From an uncultured Geobacteraceae bacterium (lineage in GTDB: Bacteria; Desulfobacterota; Desulfuromonadia; Geobacterales; Pseudopelobacteraceae): a DNA stretch of 46,944 nt. The notes under the pieces are model-generated. The model did not search any database. It was not told where the DNA came from and saw nothing but the letters and a program-made list of their open reading frames with translations. Below, piece after piece: positions 32,501 through 41,132 of the stretch. Both the position numbers and the translations under genes were made by a program. Position 1 is the first letter of the stretch. Each line of letters begins with the position of its first letter. The stretch spans positions 1 to 46,944 of the forward strand of contig CAIMXI010000412.1 in the NCBI GenBank assembly GCA_903845365.1, written 5' to 3'.

Positions 32501-33367
32501 TTATATCAGAAATGTATAGGTCAGCTGTTTTCTTTCAACTAATTTGGTGAAGTTCTCCAGCAAGAGGGTATCTTCATTCAGAAAAATTTCCTCGGCATAC
32601 TCTTGCTCGTCCTTCGGCAGTTCCAGATTACTGAGCAGCAATCTGAACTCGGCAATGTCGTTCATCCGTCCCAGAATGGACTGGTACTCTCTCAGCAACC
32701 CGAGATGGAGAGTGTAATCACGATCAAGTATCTGTGCGATAATCTTAAAGAAGTAGCGCCCTTTTTTTATAGCAATCCGCAGGGCGTGTCGTTGTGCAGT
32801 AAACTCGGGTTTGGTTGAGACAGCAAGCAACTGATGTATCGGTATATATTGTCTGATGGAAACATCCGAAAAAAATGCCAGAAGAGTTATGCTGTTCCGG
32901 TCAGCAATAGAATCTTCTTTCAGCGTTGCAACTATCTCCCGAACCATCCGGTCAAGTTTACGATGGTCAAAGGCTGCAAGCGCCTTCTTGATCTTCTTCA
33001 ATTCCAATAAGCGCTGCTTTGAAATGGTATGACAAAGCTTAAAATCTGCTGAACCATCTGTTCGCGTCCGGAAGAAGAGCAGCGCCTCATCCATATTGCG
33101 CAGACCTCCCAATATTTGCGTGAGTTTACGAACTTTCTTCCTTAGCTCGGTCCTCGAATCTTTCGGGGTAAATGGATAAAACAGCTCCAATACAGCCCTG
33201 AAACGGCGTGAGGCAACTCGCAGGTCATGAATATCATCAATGTCGAATGACTTCATGACGGTGTGTCTGAGCCGAAGCAATTCTTGCCATTGGGCAAAAA
33301 ATACGCCTCTGGAACGTTCCAGAATGGTCACCGAATCAGGCCATAATCGCGCAGGCTTTGTTGACAT
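32501..33367 (-). CDS. CHAD-domain protein
   Basis: A 288-residue helical protein of the CHAD family (conserved histidine alpha-helical domain), which binds polyphosphate through basic, His-containing helices. Signature stretches are DIHDLRVASRRFRAVLELFY near residue 45 and RHALRIAIKKGRYFFKII near residue 195. The remains of an exopolyphosphatase gene (ppx) and a SixA-type phosphatase gene lie on either side in the same orientation. This suggests a former polyphosphate-related operon of which only this gene is intact. The start at 33367 lies beside the sixA remnant. Confidence 0.85.
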   Translation of the reverse strand: MSTKPARLWPDSVTILERSRGVFFAQWQELLRLRHTVMKSFDIDDIHDLRVASRRFRAVLELFYPFTPKDSRTELRKKVRKLTQILGGLRNMDEALLFFRTRTDGSADFKLCHTISKQRLLELKKIKKALAAFDHRKLDRMVREIVATLKEDSIADRNSITLLAFFSDVSIRQYIPIHQLLAVSTKPEFTAQRHALRIAIKKGRYFFKIIAQILDRDYTLHLGLLREYQSILGRMNDIAEFRLLLSNLELPKDEQEYAEEIFLNEDTLLLENFTKLVERKQLTYTFLI

Positions 33368-33649
33368 CTATCGGGGCTCTGATTGAGGAAATACTTTTTT
33401 GAATGAAGTAATCCTGTTCTCGCCGGGGAGTGGATACCAGAGAAAATTGGCAGGATTGCTATCCGCTGTTTGCACTGCGCGAGTCAGTGGACTGATAATA
33501 GTTAGCCGTGTTTTAGGGCCGTACCTGGCAATTCTGGGACTCGTTTTTTCTACAGACGCTCTTCCTTTTCCCGTCCGATAGCGCCATTCATCCTGCAAAG
33601 AGTCGCTTGCCTCCACCGCTTCAGCGTGGCGCATTACATACAAAATCAT
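33368..33649 (-). pseudogene. Truncated phosphohistidine phosphatase (SixA-like)
   Basis: The frame starts with MILYVMRHAEAVEASDS (the RHG/RHA catalytic histidine motif of histidine phosphatases) and reaches TIISPLTRAVQTAD, the second conserved block. After that it continues with unrelated residues and stops at 93 residues, whereas SixA proteins are about 150-165 residues. The C-terminal half, including the last catalytic histidine, is missing, so a deletion next to the CHAD gene is likely. Confidence 0.65.
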
Positions 33650-33726
33650 GGAGCCCTCCAGATTAGGGATTTATTTGAGGCGGAGTATTATAGCCCGTAT
33701 AAAGCGTATTGCAAAGGCGTAACTAT

Positions 33727-33985
33727 AAAATTCGCCGGGTGCCTCATAACGCAGCTTTTCCATACTCTTGAGCCGCGCCAAGGCCATGAATCACGGGAGC
33801 AAAAAGATGCTGAATAGGCTGTAATAGCCGCGTGGCAGGGCAAAGTGTCGGTCGGTATGGCGCAGCAATCCAACCGCTAACAGTGCCGGTAACGCCAGTA
33901 GTACACCGCCACCTGCAACATCCAGCGATGGGACAAACTCGGGGGCTATTCCTTCTTCTCCTCCCAAACCAACGTTCACAGCCAA
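33727..33985 (-). pseudogene. N-terminal fragment of a transposase-like protein, with an internal stop
   Basis: The minus-strand frame encodes VPSLDVAGGGVLLALPALLA, VGLLRHTDRHFALPRGYYSL and FSIFLLP, then a TGA, and continues in the same frame with FMALARLKSMEKLRYEAPGE. This combination is known to me from a family annotated as putative transposases in this group. Both a nonsense codon and truncation are present. Nothing else could be supported in 33650-34111. Confidence 0.5.
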
Positions 33986-34111
33986 ACGATATGATCATCT
34001 TGAATGAAGCAATGTCATTTTGGTTGTTCAAAACCCTCTATTCATGCTATTGAACTGTTACCAATTCTGCTACACAGTGAAAAACCTGAACAAGGAAAAA
34101 CCTTAAGTAAT

Positions 34112-35173
34112 ATGGCTAGTTCCGTTGATATCGTCGTTCCTGTCTGGAATAACCCGTTTGAAGCCCGTGCCTGCATTGCTGCGATACTTGCGTACTCAGG
34201 TGATGTGCGCCTTATTGTCGTTGATAATGGCAGCAGCCGTGAGACGGAACTCATGCTGGAGGAGTTCTCAGAGTCAATGGGGGAGCGGGGGCTGTTTATT
34301 AAGTCAGAGCGGAATATCGGGGTGGTTGCCGCTATCAATCTTGGTCTCGCTCGCTCCGATAGTGATTATACAGTAATTGTTCGGCCAGATGTAAAGGTGC
34401 ATTCCGGATGGCTGGAACCACTGGTTAGCGCTGCTGAAGCGGGGGGTGCCGGGATTGTTTCCCCGTTGTTCAATGGAGTCTCAGCCCCGAAGTTGCCGAC
34501 TCTCAAGCATGGATGCAGAGTGATGGAAAGCTGCACCGTCTCATTTGCAACACTCCTGGTTCGTACTGAAATGCGCATGGTGGCCGGTCTGTTTGATGAT
34601 ACTCTTGACGGAGGGGATTGGTGTTTGCGTGAGTACGTACGGCGTGTCGCTGCATTTGGTTATCGAACCTGCATCACTGGTCGCTGCAGTTTGACCTGTT
34701 ATGGGGGGAAGCAGTTCGGATCAGCGCAACGCAGAAACGAGATGATACAGAACAGCCGCGCTGCCTACATTTCCAAGTGGGGAATAGACCGTCATTATAG
34801 TGTTTATTTTGGCCCGGAAGCAGAAGCGGGGGCTCTTGCCGATACCGTTGCCGTCATATTAAATGGTGCCCGTCAGGGGCATCGGTTCACACTATTACTA
34901 CATCGTAGACAATATTCGTTTTTTCGCAAAATGGGGTGGAATGCCCTGCATACCGGTATAGAACTGCTTCCGTTGTCTCTATTATTTCCTTTGCGCAACC
35001 TTCAAAAGAAAATTTCGGTTTTACGGGATGCGTCACCTGATCTGCTTGCGGTGAAAGGGTGCAGTGGAACACTCTTCCCACGCATGGATGCTGCCATATC
35101 GTGTGACGAACTTTTCGACAGTTTTGGAACAAATCAACCTCAATTGCATGTGCCATCAGGAGCAATACCATGA
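34112..35173 (+). CDS. Family 2 glycosyltransferase
   Basis: A 353-residue cytoplasmic or membrane-associated GT-A enzyme. The nucleotide-sugar fold is seen in SSVDIVVPVWNNPFEARACI, LIVVDNGSSRETELM and SERNIGVVAAINLGLARSDS. VIVRPDVKVHSGWLEPLV stands in place of the usual DxD strand (here RPDV, unusual). A C-terminal extension of about 130 residues has no recognised motif. The start at 34112 is preferred because the fold begins there; an in-frame ATG at 34004 adds unrelated residues overlapping decayed DNA. It overlaps gmhA by four bases (ATGA), tying it to lipopolysaccharide core or heptose synthesis. Confidence 0.85.
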   Translation: MASSVDIVVPVWNNPFEARACIAAILAYSGDVRLIVVDNGSSRETELMLEEFSESMGERGLFIKSERNIGVVAAINLGLARSDSDYTVIVRPDVKVHSGWLEPLVSAAEAGGAGIVSPLFNGVSAPKLPTLKHGCRVMESCTVSFATLLVRTEMRMVAGLFDDTLDGGDWCLREYVRRVAAFGYRTCITGRCSLTCYGGKQFGSAQRRNEMIQNSRAAYISKWGIDRHYSVYFGPEAEAGALADTVAVILNGARQGHRFTLLLHRRQYSFFRKMGWNALHTGIELLPLSLLFPLRNLQKKISVLRDASPDLLAVKGCSGTLFPRMDAAISCDELFDSFGTNQPQLHVPSGAIP

Positions 35174-35742
35174 TAACGGAAATTGCAGCACAATTAGCGG
35201 CTCATCGGGACGTCGTTGCCCGGATTGAGTTGGAGATGCCCCCCCGGATAGCCGAAATGGTGACGTTGCTAGTCGAAACATTCAGGCGTGAAGGTAAACT
35301 GCTGGTGATGGGGAATGGCGGCTCGGCTGCGGATGCCCAGCATTTTGTTGCGGAAATCGTCAGTCGCTTCAAGATGGAGAGGAGAGCCCTGCCGGCGATA
35401 GCACTCTCGACTGATACCTCAATTCTGACCGCTATCGGCAATGATTACGGTTTTGATAAGGTATTCAGGCGCCAGATTGAGGCGTTGGCGGCAGAGGGAG
35501 ACCTGGTAGTCGGCATCTCAACCAGCGGTAATTCTCCTAATGTCCTGCATGCACTGGAACTGGCACGTGAAAAGGGGTGCCACACGGTCGGCCTGCTAGG
35601 TAGAGATGGTGGCAGCATCAAGGATTACTGCGACCTCGCTCTGGTCGTGCCGTCTGATGATACACCCCGGATTCAGGAAGGGCATATCACTATCATCCAT
35701 ATCGTCTGCGATTTGCTGGAAAAGACGCTTTTTGCCAGATAG
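35170..35742 (+). CDS. gmhA: Sedoheptulose-7-phosphate isomerase
   Basis: A 190-residue SIS-fold enzyme making D-glycero-D-manno-heptose 7-phosphate for lipopolysaccharide inner core. Motifs: LLVMGNGGSAADAQHFVAEI, ALSTDTSILTAIGNDYGF, GISTSGNSPNVL and QEGHITIIHIVCDLLE with the metal/active-site His and Glu. Length is typical. The start ATG overlaps the glycosyltransferase stop (ATGA), and hldE follows after 16 bases, the next steps of the same pathway. Confidence 0.95.
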   Translation: MITEIAAQLAAHRDVVARIELEMPPRIAEMVTLLVETFRREGKLLVMGNGGSAADAQHFVAEIVSRFKMERRALPAIALSTDTSILTAIGNDYGFDKVFRRQIEALAAEGDLVVGISTSGNSPNVLHALELAREKGCHTVGLLGRDGGSIKDYCDLALVVPSDDTPRIQEGHITIIHIVCDLLEKTLFAR

Positions 35743-35758
35743 CTTTCAGGGGGGGGCT

Positions 35759-37234
35759 GTGGAACGTATAACTGTTGAAAACCTTTTTGCCCGTTGTGCC
35801 GGGATCCGTTGTCTGGTTATCGGCGATCTGATGCTTGACGAGTACCTGTGGGGCAGGGCCGATCGCATTTCACCTGAGGCGCCGGTGCAGATTGTTGATG
35901 TCATCCGCGAGGAGCTCCGCTTGGGTGGCGCAGGTAATGTGGTGCATAATCTGGCGGCTTTCGGCGTGCAGGTTTCGGTCTGTTCCGTGGTTGGCGACGA
36001 TCAGAATGGCCGTGAGTTGCTTGGACAGTTCAGCCACCAGAGAATAGACACCCAGGCCGTCTTTCAGGATAGTAATCGTCGCACGAGCCGTAAGACGAGG
36101 GTAGTGGCAGCGAATCAGCAGATCGTGCGAATTGATCGGGAATCGCGGGACCTGCTATCTGTCGCCTTCGAGCAGCAGCTTTCTGACTGGATAACTCTCC
36201 ATGCCGGTGAATATAATGTTGTCGTCCTTTCAGATTACAACAAGGGGGTTTTGACTTCTAAGGTGATTGCTGCGGCGGTATCAGCCGCTACCATGGCAGC
36301 TATTCCCGTTCTGGTTGACCCAAAAGGGATAGACTACAGCCGCTATGCCGGTGCTACGCTGCTGACTCCAAACCGCAGGGAGGCTGAGGCTGCCTCCGGA
36401 GTTGCCATAACGGATACAGTAACTCTGGCGCAGGCAGCGAGTGTAATAATGAGCAAGACCGGATTGCAGCATCTGCTGATCACCCGTAGTGAAGAGGGAA
36501 TGTCACTTTTTTCCAAGGGGGGCGAAGTTGTTCATATCCCCACGGTGGCCCGCGAAGTTTTTGATGTTTCAGGCGCTGGGGATACCGTTCTGGCAGCGGC
36601 GGCATTAGGCATCGCCTCCGGTTTCAGTATGGCTGAATCAGCAAGACTGGCAAACGTAGCCGCCGGCATAGCCGTTGGTAAGCTGGGAACTTCCATTGTT
36701 ACCCCGCAGGAAATTATTGACGCTGTTTCTCACGATCACAAGGACAGCCATGCTAAAATAAAGAGCCTGGATGTACTCTCCACATTGATAGAGGCGGAGA
36801 AAAACAGGGGGAAACGGGTCGTTTTTACCAATGGATGCTTTGATCTGCTGCATGCCGGGCACGTGAAATATCTGCAAAAAGCCAGAAGCCTTGGCGACCT
36901 GCTTGTTCTTGGTCTAAACAGCGATGCTTCCGTGCGTCGCCTGAAAGGGCCCAAACGGCCGTTGATTGATCAGGATGAGCGCTCTCATCTGTTGGCCGCT
37001 CTTGATTGCATTGATTATGTTACCATCTTTGAAGAAGATACGCCGTTGGAACTTATCGCTGCACTTAAGCCATATATTCTGGCCAAGGGGGGGGACTATG
37101 CGCTGGATGGCGTAGTGGGGCGTGAAATTGTAGAATCGTACGGCGGTCGAGTGGAATTAATAAACTTTGTCGATGGTAAATCGACAACAAATATCATTGA
37201 AAAAATTCTCGAACTTTACTCAGCGGAGTCTTGA
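35759..37234 (+). CDS. hldE: Bifunctional heptose-7-phosphate kinase / heptose-1-phosphate adenylyltransferase
   Basis: A 491-residue two-domain enzyme of ADP-heptose synthesis. The N-terminal ribokinase-like domain has LVIGDLMLDEYLWG, a substrate region ISPEAPVQIVDV and the catalytic GAGDTVLAAAALG. The C-terminal cytidylyltransferase-like domain has FTNGCFDLLHAGHVKYLQKA with the HxGH site and ends GKSTTNIIEKIL. The start is GTG at 35759, next to a G-rich site (AGGGGGGG); the longer frame begins inside gmhA and is not plausible. GmhB, the intervening phosphatase, is not in the window. Confidence 0.95.
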   Translation: MERITVENLFARCAGIRCLVIGDLMLDEYLWGRADRISPEAPVQIVDVIREELRLGGAGNVVHNLAAFGVQVSVCSVVGDDQNGRELLGQFSHQRIDTQAVFQDSNRRTSRKTRVVAANQQIVRIDRESRDLLSVAFEQQLSDWITLHAGEYNVVVLSDYNKGVLTSKVIAAAVSAATMAAIPVLVDPKGIDYSRYAGATLLTPNRREAEAASGVAITDTVTLAQAASVIMSKTGLQHLLITRSEEGMSLFSKGGEVVHIPTVAREVFDVSGAGDTVLAAAALGIASGFSMAESARLANVAAGIAVGKLGTSIVTPQEIIDAVSHDHKDSHAKIKSLDVLSTLIEAEKNRGKRVVFTNGCFDLLHAGHVKYLQKARSLGDLLVLGLNSDASVRRLKGPKRPLIDQDERSHLLAALDCIDYVTIFEEDTPLELIAALKPYILAKGGDYALDGVVGREIVESYGGRVELINFVDGKSTTNIIEKILELYSAES

Positions 37235-37237
37235 CTT

Positions 37238-37993
37238 ATGACAGGAACAGCCTTGGAAGAGAATACGGAGCCTCGGCGTGAACTCTGGATATTAGGTGTA
37301 AAGCCGGGGGAGGGGCGTGAAGAGATACTTTCTTCATACCTTGAAACTGGCGGGTATGACTGCCGGCTGGAGCAGTATAGCAATCTCGCCACCGGAAGGC
37401 CTCTCGGAGTAGTTCTGGATGTCTCTCCGTTCTCGGACGATGGCTGGGGTGTGCTACTGAAAATTAAAAGCTCACCTGACACCCGCAATATCCCTGTGCT
37501 ACCGGTATTTCTGAGTGAAATGGGAAAAGTAGGCGGGGTGTTTCCTGTCGCCGGTTTTTTTACACTGCCGATTGACGAGCAGTACTTACAGAACAGACTT
37601 ACGGTCTATGGTCTGACGGAAGAGGCCGAAACATGGGATCTGCAATCGATGATAGTATCACGGAGCGGTGAGGAAAAACTTGCTAAAGCAGTAGAATCGC
37701 TGGGCTTTGAAGTAATTAAGGGGTACAACGGCAAAGAGGCTCTTGCTCTTGCATCAATCCATCCGGTGTATATGATGTTCTGCTCCCAGATGTTGTCCGA
37801 TATGTCGGCGTTTGAGTTGCAGGAGCGGCTTCGCCTGGAGCCGTACAGCAGTAACACACCTCTGTTTTCCCTGCTGAAAGAATCGATGAAAGATGGTGAA
37901 AAACTGGCTTTGAGCCGTGAAATAGCACATCTTATACGGAAAAAACAACTTACCTGCGAGGAATTTCTCGGATATCTGCGCCGTAGAGATTAG
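37238..37993 (+). CDS. Protein with two degenerate receiver-like domains
   Basis: A 251-residue soluble protein of unknown function. Residues ~12-120 look like a response-regulator receiver: WILGVKPGEGREEILSSYLE, then GVVLDVSPFSDDGWGVLLKI with a possible phospho-Asp. The lysine of the usual K-P motif is replaced (FFTLPIDEQYL). Residues ~130-251 look like a second receiver in which the acceptor Asp is also lost (YMMFCSQMLSDMSAFELQ). No output domain. It follows hldE by three bases, so it is co-expressed with heptose genes. It converges with the PpiC gene, their stop codons directly abutting. Confidence 0.55.
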   Translation: MTGTALEENTEPRRELWILGVKPGEGREEILSSYLETGGYDCRLEQYSNLATGRPLGVVLDVSPFSDDGWGVLLKIKSSPDTRNIPVLPVFLSEMGKVGGVFPVAGFFTLPIDEQYLQNRLTVYGLTEEAETWDLQSMIVSRSGEEKLAKAVESLGFEVIKGYNGKEALALASIHPVYMMFCSQMLSDMSAFELQERLRLEPYSSNTPLFSLLKESMKDGEKLALSREIAHLIRKKQLTCEEFLGYLRRRD

Positions 37994-39088
37994 CTATAAC
38001 AGGCCATCCAGACTTCTGACTTCGATAGTGGCTTTACCGCGCAGCTCTTTGACCCACTGGCTGAAGCGTTCTTCCGATTTTTTCCTGTAAATGATCTCTT
38101 CAATTTCCCCTTTGACGCTTTCAAACGGCTTGGCCGTTCCGACAGATCTACTTTCAAGCTTGATAATGTGATAGCCGATCGTCGTTGAAACCAGGCCGCT
38201 GATTTCGCCCGGTTTCAATGAGAGGATCGCCTTTTCGAGATCCGGCTGCATATCCCCTTTTTTGAAGGTGCCGAGGTCGCCGCCATCTTTCCTGGCTGCC
38301 GGGTCTTCTGAGTAATTTTTTGCCAGTTCGGCAAAATCCTTCCCCTCCCTGGCATTGGCAAGTACGGCCAAAGCGGTGACTTTTGCGCGAATAATCTGCT
38401 CTGAAGTAGCCTTTTCTCCGGTTTTAAAGAAAATGTGGCGCGCGCGGAAGCTCTCATCTTCACTGTATTTCGCCATGTTAGCGGCGTAATAGTCGCGCAT
38501 CTCACCTTCTCCGACATGAACCTTGGCGCGAACTTCCATACTGACCAGTTTCAATTTTTCAATCTGTTCCTTAAGCTGGCTGCGATACTGCTCAAAAGAA
38601 AGATCCTGAGCCGCGAGAGCAGCAATCAAAGCCTCCTGCGAATTAATATGGTTCTGTTTGCGGACATCATCTATCGCCTGGCGAATTTCTTCCTCTGATA
38701 CTTTAATGTTCAGTTCTTTGATTTTTTGGTCGGTCAATTTTTTTTCAACCAGGCGATCAAGCACTGTGCGGCGAATCTGAATCTTTTCAGATTCATTCAG
38801 ACCGGATTTCTTTTCGGTTTCAGCAAAGGCTGACTGCGCTTCGCGGTTGACGTTATTCAACGTGATAATATCATCGTTTACAACTGCAACGATGGCATTC
38901 GTAATGACTTTAGGTTTGCCGGATCCGTCAGAAGCTGCACTCAACTTGTCAGCCTTAAGGGTCGCCTCCGCCGGTTGTTTGGTGACTGCGGCTTGATTAC
39001 CGGCACATCCAGCGAGCAGAATCAGAGTCAGGCTTGCCGCTATTACCAGTAAATTATTTTGATTCATCGTTGCACTCATTTGAGTCAC
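37994..39088 (-). CDS. PpiC/SurA-type foldase lipoprotein (distal copy)
   Basis: A protein of up to 364 residues with a lipoprotein signal (LLVIAASLTLILLAGC), a SurA_N-like helical region (VVNDDIITLNNVNREAQSAF, VLDRLVEKKLTDQKIKELNI) and a parvulin peptidyl-prolyl isomerase domain (FRARHIFFKTGEKATSEQII, DGGDLGTFKKGDMQPDLEKA, GYHIIKLESR). It would help fold proteins in the periplasm. The reading frame can start at GTG 39088 (TAGTG junction with the upstream gene), ATG 39079 or ATG 39067; none has a strong ribosome site, so coupling is likely. Tandem paralogue of the next gene. Confidence 0.88.
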   Translation of the reverse strand: MTQMSATMNQNNLLVIAASLTLILLAGCAGNQAAVTKQPAEATLKADKLSAASDGSGKPKVITNAIVAVVNDDIITLNNVNREAQSAFAETEKKSGLNESEKIQIRRTVLDRLVEKKLTDQKIKELNIKVSEEEIRQAIDDVRKQNHINSQEALIAALAAQDLSFEQYRSQLKEQIEKLKLVSMEVRAKVHVGEGEMRDYYAANMAKYSEDESFRARHIFFKTGEKATSEQIIRAKVTALAVLANAREGKDFAELAKNYSEDPAARKDGGDLGTFKKGDMQPDLEKAILSLKPGEISGLVSTTIGYHIIKLESRSVGTAKPFESVKGEIEEIIYRKKSEERFSQWVKELRGKATIEVRSLDGLL

Positions 39089-40041
39089 TATTTCTTTTCA
39101 GGAGCTGCTGGAGCGGCAGCGCCTGCAGGTTTTTTATCATCAGTTTTCGGCTCTTCCTTCTTACCGTCGATACTGTTCAGCACATCCTCCTTGATAGTTA
39201 TTTTAGCAGTCTTCTTCAACTCTTCCTTGATCTTTTGAAATATCTCCTGCTGCTTGGTTGGCATTATAGCGCCTTTTATCTGCTCTTTTATCTCTTCAAA
39301 AGGGCGGATACCGGCAGGGCGCTTACCGGTCAGTTTGATGATATGGTAGCCAAAATCCGATTTGACAACGTCAGAAATGTGCCCCTCTTTGAGTACGAGA
39401 GCAGCTTTTTCGAAAGCAGGAACCATGCTTCCTTTGCCGAACCAACCTAGATCGCCACCTTTGGTAGCAGAGGAGTCTGCGGAGTGTTTTTTGGCAAGTT
39501 CCTCGAAATTACCGCCAGCTTTAATTTGTACAGCGATATCTTTGGCTTCTTTTTCAGTCTTAACTAAAATATGGCTGGCCTTGATCTGTTCGCCTGACTT
39601 GAATTTTTCTTTATTCTGCTCGTAGAACTTCTTCATATCTTCATCAGAAACCTTGGATTCAACCTCAACTTTTTTCTTCAGGAATGATTCTACAATGAGG
39701 CGCTTTCTGAGGTCTTGAAGCTTCTCTTCAATATCGGCTCCTTTGTCAAGACCATCTTTGGAAGCCTGCTGGAGGATAAGCTCACGAATGACCATGGTGT
39801 CCAGCATCTCTTTGCGCCCCTGAGGGGTGTCAGCCATAGCTTTTAGATATTCAGGCAGATTTTTCAGCTCACGCTCAAAATCCCCAGTGGTGATACTGCC
39901 GCTATTGACTTCTGCCAGAACTTTGCCCTCTTTCTTCCCTTCAGTTTTTGCACCGCCGGAAGTTGAGCTACCCTGGCAACCGACAAGTGCGGCCACGCAA
40001 AGTGTTGCGGTAAACAGTTTTGTGGTGGTAATGAATTTCAC
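39088..40041 (-). CDS. PpiC-type peptidyl-prolyl isomerase lipoprotein (proximal copy)
   Basis: A 317-residue exported lipoprotein (LFTATLCVAALVGC lipobox). It has a SurA_N-like region (VLAEVNSGSITTGDFERELK) and a parvulin domain with IKASHILVKTEKEAKDIAVQ, GGDLGWFGKGSMVPAFEKAA and FGYHIIKLTGKRP. The C-terminal tail is Lys/Pro/Ala rich. The start is GTG at 40041 with AAGGAG six bases upstream. It leads a two-gene minus-strand operon, divergent from ribH across a 192-base AT-rich gap in which no clear promoter pair or riboswitch was recognised. Confidence 0.9.
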   Translation of the reverse strand: MKFITTTKLFTATLCVAALVGCQGSSTSGGAKTEGKKEGKVLAEVNSGSITTGDFERELKNLPEYLKAMADTPQGRKEMLDTMVIRELILQQASKDGLDKGADIEEKLQDLRKRLIVESFLKKKVEVESKVSDEDMKKFYEQNKEKFKSGEQIKASHILVKTEKEAKDIAVQIKAGGNFEELAKKHSADSSATKGGDLGWFGKGSMVPAFEKAALVLKEGHISDVVKSDFGYHIIKLTGKRPAGIRPFEEIKEQIKGAIMPTKQQEIFQKIKEELKKTAKITIKEDVLNSIDGKKEEPKTDDKKPAGAAAPAAPEKK

Positions 40042-40233
40042 GTAATGCTCCTTTTTGGGTTGTTGTATAGGTATTTAAACCGAGAAAAAGTAGCATATCC
40101 TTGTGCCTATTGCAATACTCTTGACCAATAAATCTTACATGGTACCGGTCGTGATTTAATAATATTTTTCCACTGCAGCGAAAAATATGCTAGTATCCCG
40201 ATTCTTTTTTACGCTACATGTCAGGAGGTAGTC

Positions 40234-40701
40234 ATGCCGCAATTCTTTGAAGGTGTACTCGAGGCCAAGGGACAGAAATTTGGTATCGTAGTCAGCCGTT
40301 TTAACAGTTTCATCTGCGAGCGCCTGCTGGAAGGGGCGGTTGATGCGCTGGTTCGCCACGGAGTTGATGATAAAGACATCCATGTTGCGCGAGTGCCGGG
40401 GGCTTTTGAAATACCGCTCTTTGCCAAAAAGATGGCTGAAAGTTGCAACTATGATGCTCTGATCTGTCTTGGCGCAGTTATCCGCGGTTCTACACCGCAC
40501 TTTGATTATGTTGCATCTGAAGTTTCCAAAGGGGTAGCAACCGTCTCTCTGGCCAGTGGCGTACCGATCGCCTTTGGGGTTCTGACGACCGATACGATTG
40601 AGCAGGCGGTTGAACGAGCCGGCACCAAAGCTGGTAACAAGGGGTTTGAGGCGGCCGTGACCGCAATCGAATCTGTCAATCTGATGAAGGCGCTGAAATA
40701 G
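40234..40701 (+). CDS. ribH: 6,7-dimethyl-8-ribityllumazine synthase
   Basis: A 155-residue cytoplasmic enzyme, the penultimate step of riboflavin synthesis, assembling into shells or pentamers. Signature motifs: [55 protein letters not shown] and [20 protein letters not shown]. Length and order are standard. AGGAGG precedes the ATG by seven bases. The stop overlaps the nusB GTG by one base, the widespread ribH-nusB arrangement. Confidence 0.97.
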   Translation: MPQFFEGVLEAKGQKFGIVVSRFNSFICERLLEGAVDALVRHGVDDKDIHVARVPGAFEIPLFAKKMAESCNYDALICLGAVIRGSTPHFDYVASEVSKGVATVSLASGVPIAFGVLTTDTIEQAVERAGTKAGNKGFEAAVTAIESVNLMKALK

Positions 40702-41132
40702 TGGGAATACGTCGCGAAGCTCGTGAACTTGCTCTGCAGATGATGTACGCTCTCGATTCTAACAGCTCCATCGGATTGAGTGAAACCTTGCAGATTTTCC
40801 GCGAAGAGCAGATTGAAATACCCGGACGGGTGCGGGAGTTTGCCGAAGGTCTTGTGCAGGGGGTGCAGGCGCAGCGTGAGATCATTGATGAAGCCATCAA
40901 GATCCGCTCCAAAAACTGGTCGCTGACCCGGATGCCGAGGGTCGATCTGAACGTCATGCGGCTGGCGGTATATGAGCTGATGTTTCGCGCCGATATTCCA
41001 AAAAAAGTAACTATCAACGAGGCTATAGAGGTTGTCCGCCGCTTTGGAGACAAGGATTCTCCCGCGTTTGTAAACGGCATCCTGGATGAGATCGAGGCGT
41101 GCGCAAAAACTGAACAATCAAGCGAGGAATGA
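40701..41132 (+). CDS. nusB: Transcription antitermination factor NusB
   Basis: A 143-residue all-helical RNA-binding protein that joins NusE on boxA to antiterminate rRNA transcription. Motifs: [16 protein letters not shown] at the N-terminus and [20 protein letters not shown] with [20 protein letters not shown] and NGILD at the C-terminus. The start is GTG sharing a base with the ribH stop (TAGTG). The end overlaps hom by four bases (ATGA). Confidence 0.96.
   Translation: MGIRREARELALQMMYALDSNSSIGLSETLQIFREEQIEIPGRVREFAEGLVQGVQAQREIIDEAIKIRSKNWSLTRMPRVDLNVMRLAVYELMFRADIPKKVTINEAIEVVRRFGDKDSPAFVNGILDEIEACAKTEQSSEE

Noticed and set aside
35606..35758. Long N-terminal extension of the hldE frame
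   Set aside because: It lies inside gmhA in another frame; GTG at 35759 has a G-rich ribosome site and gives the standard HldE N-terminus.
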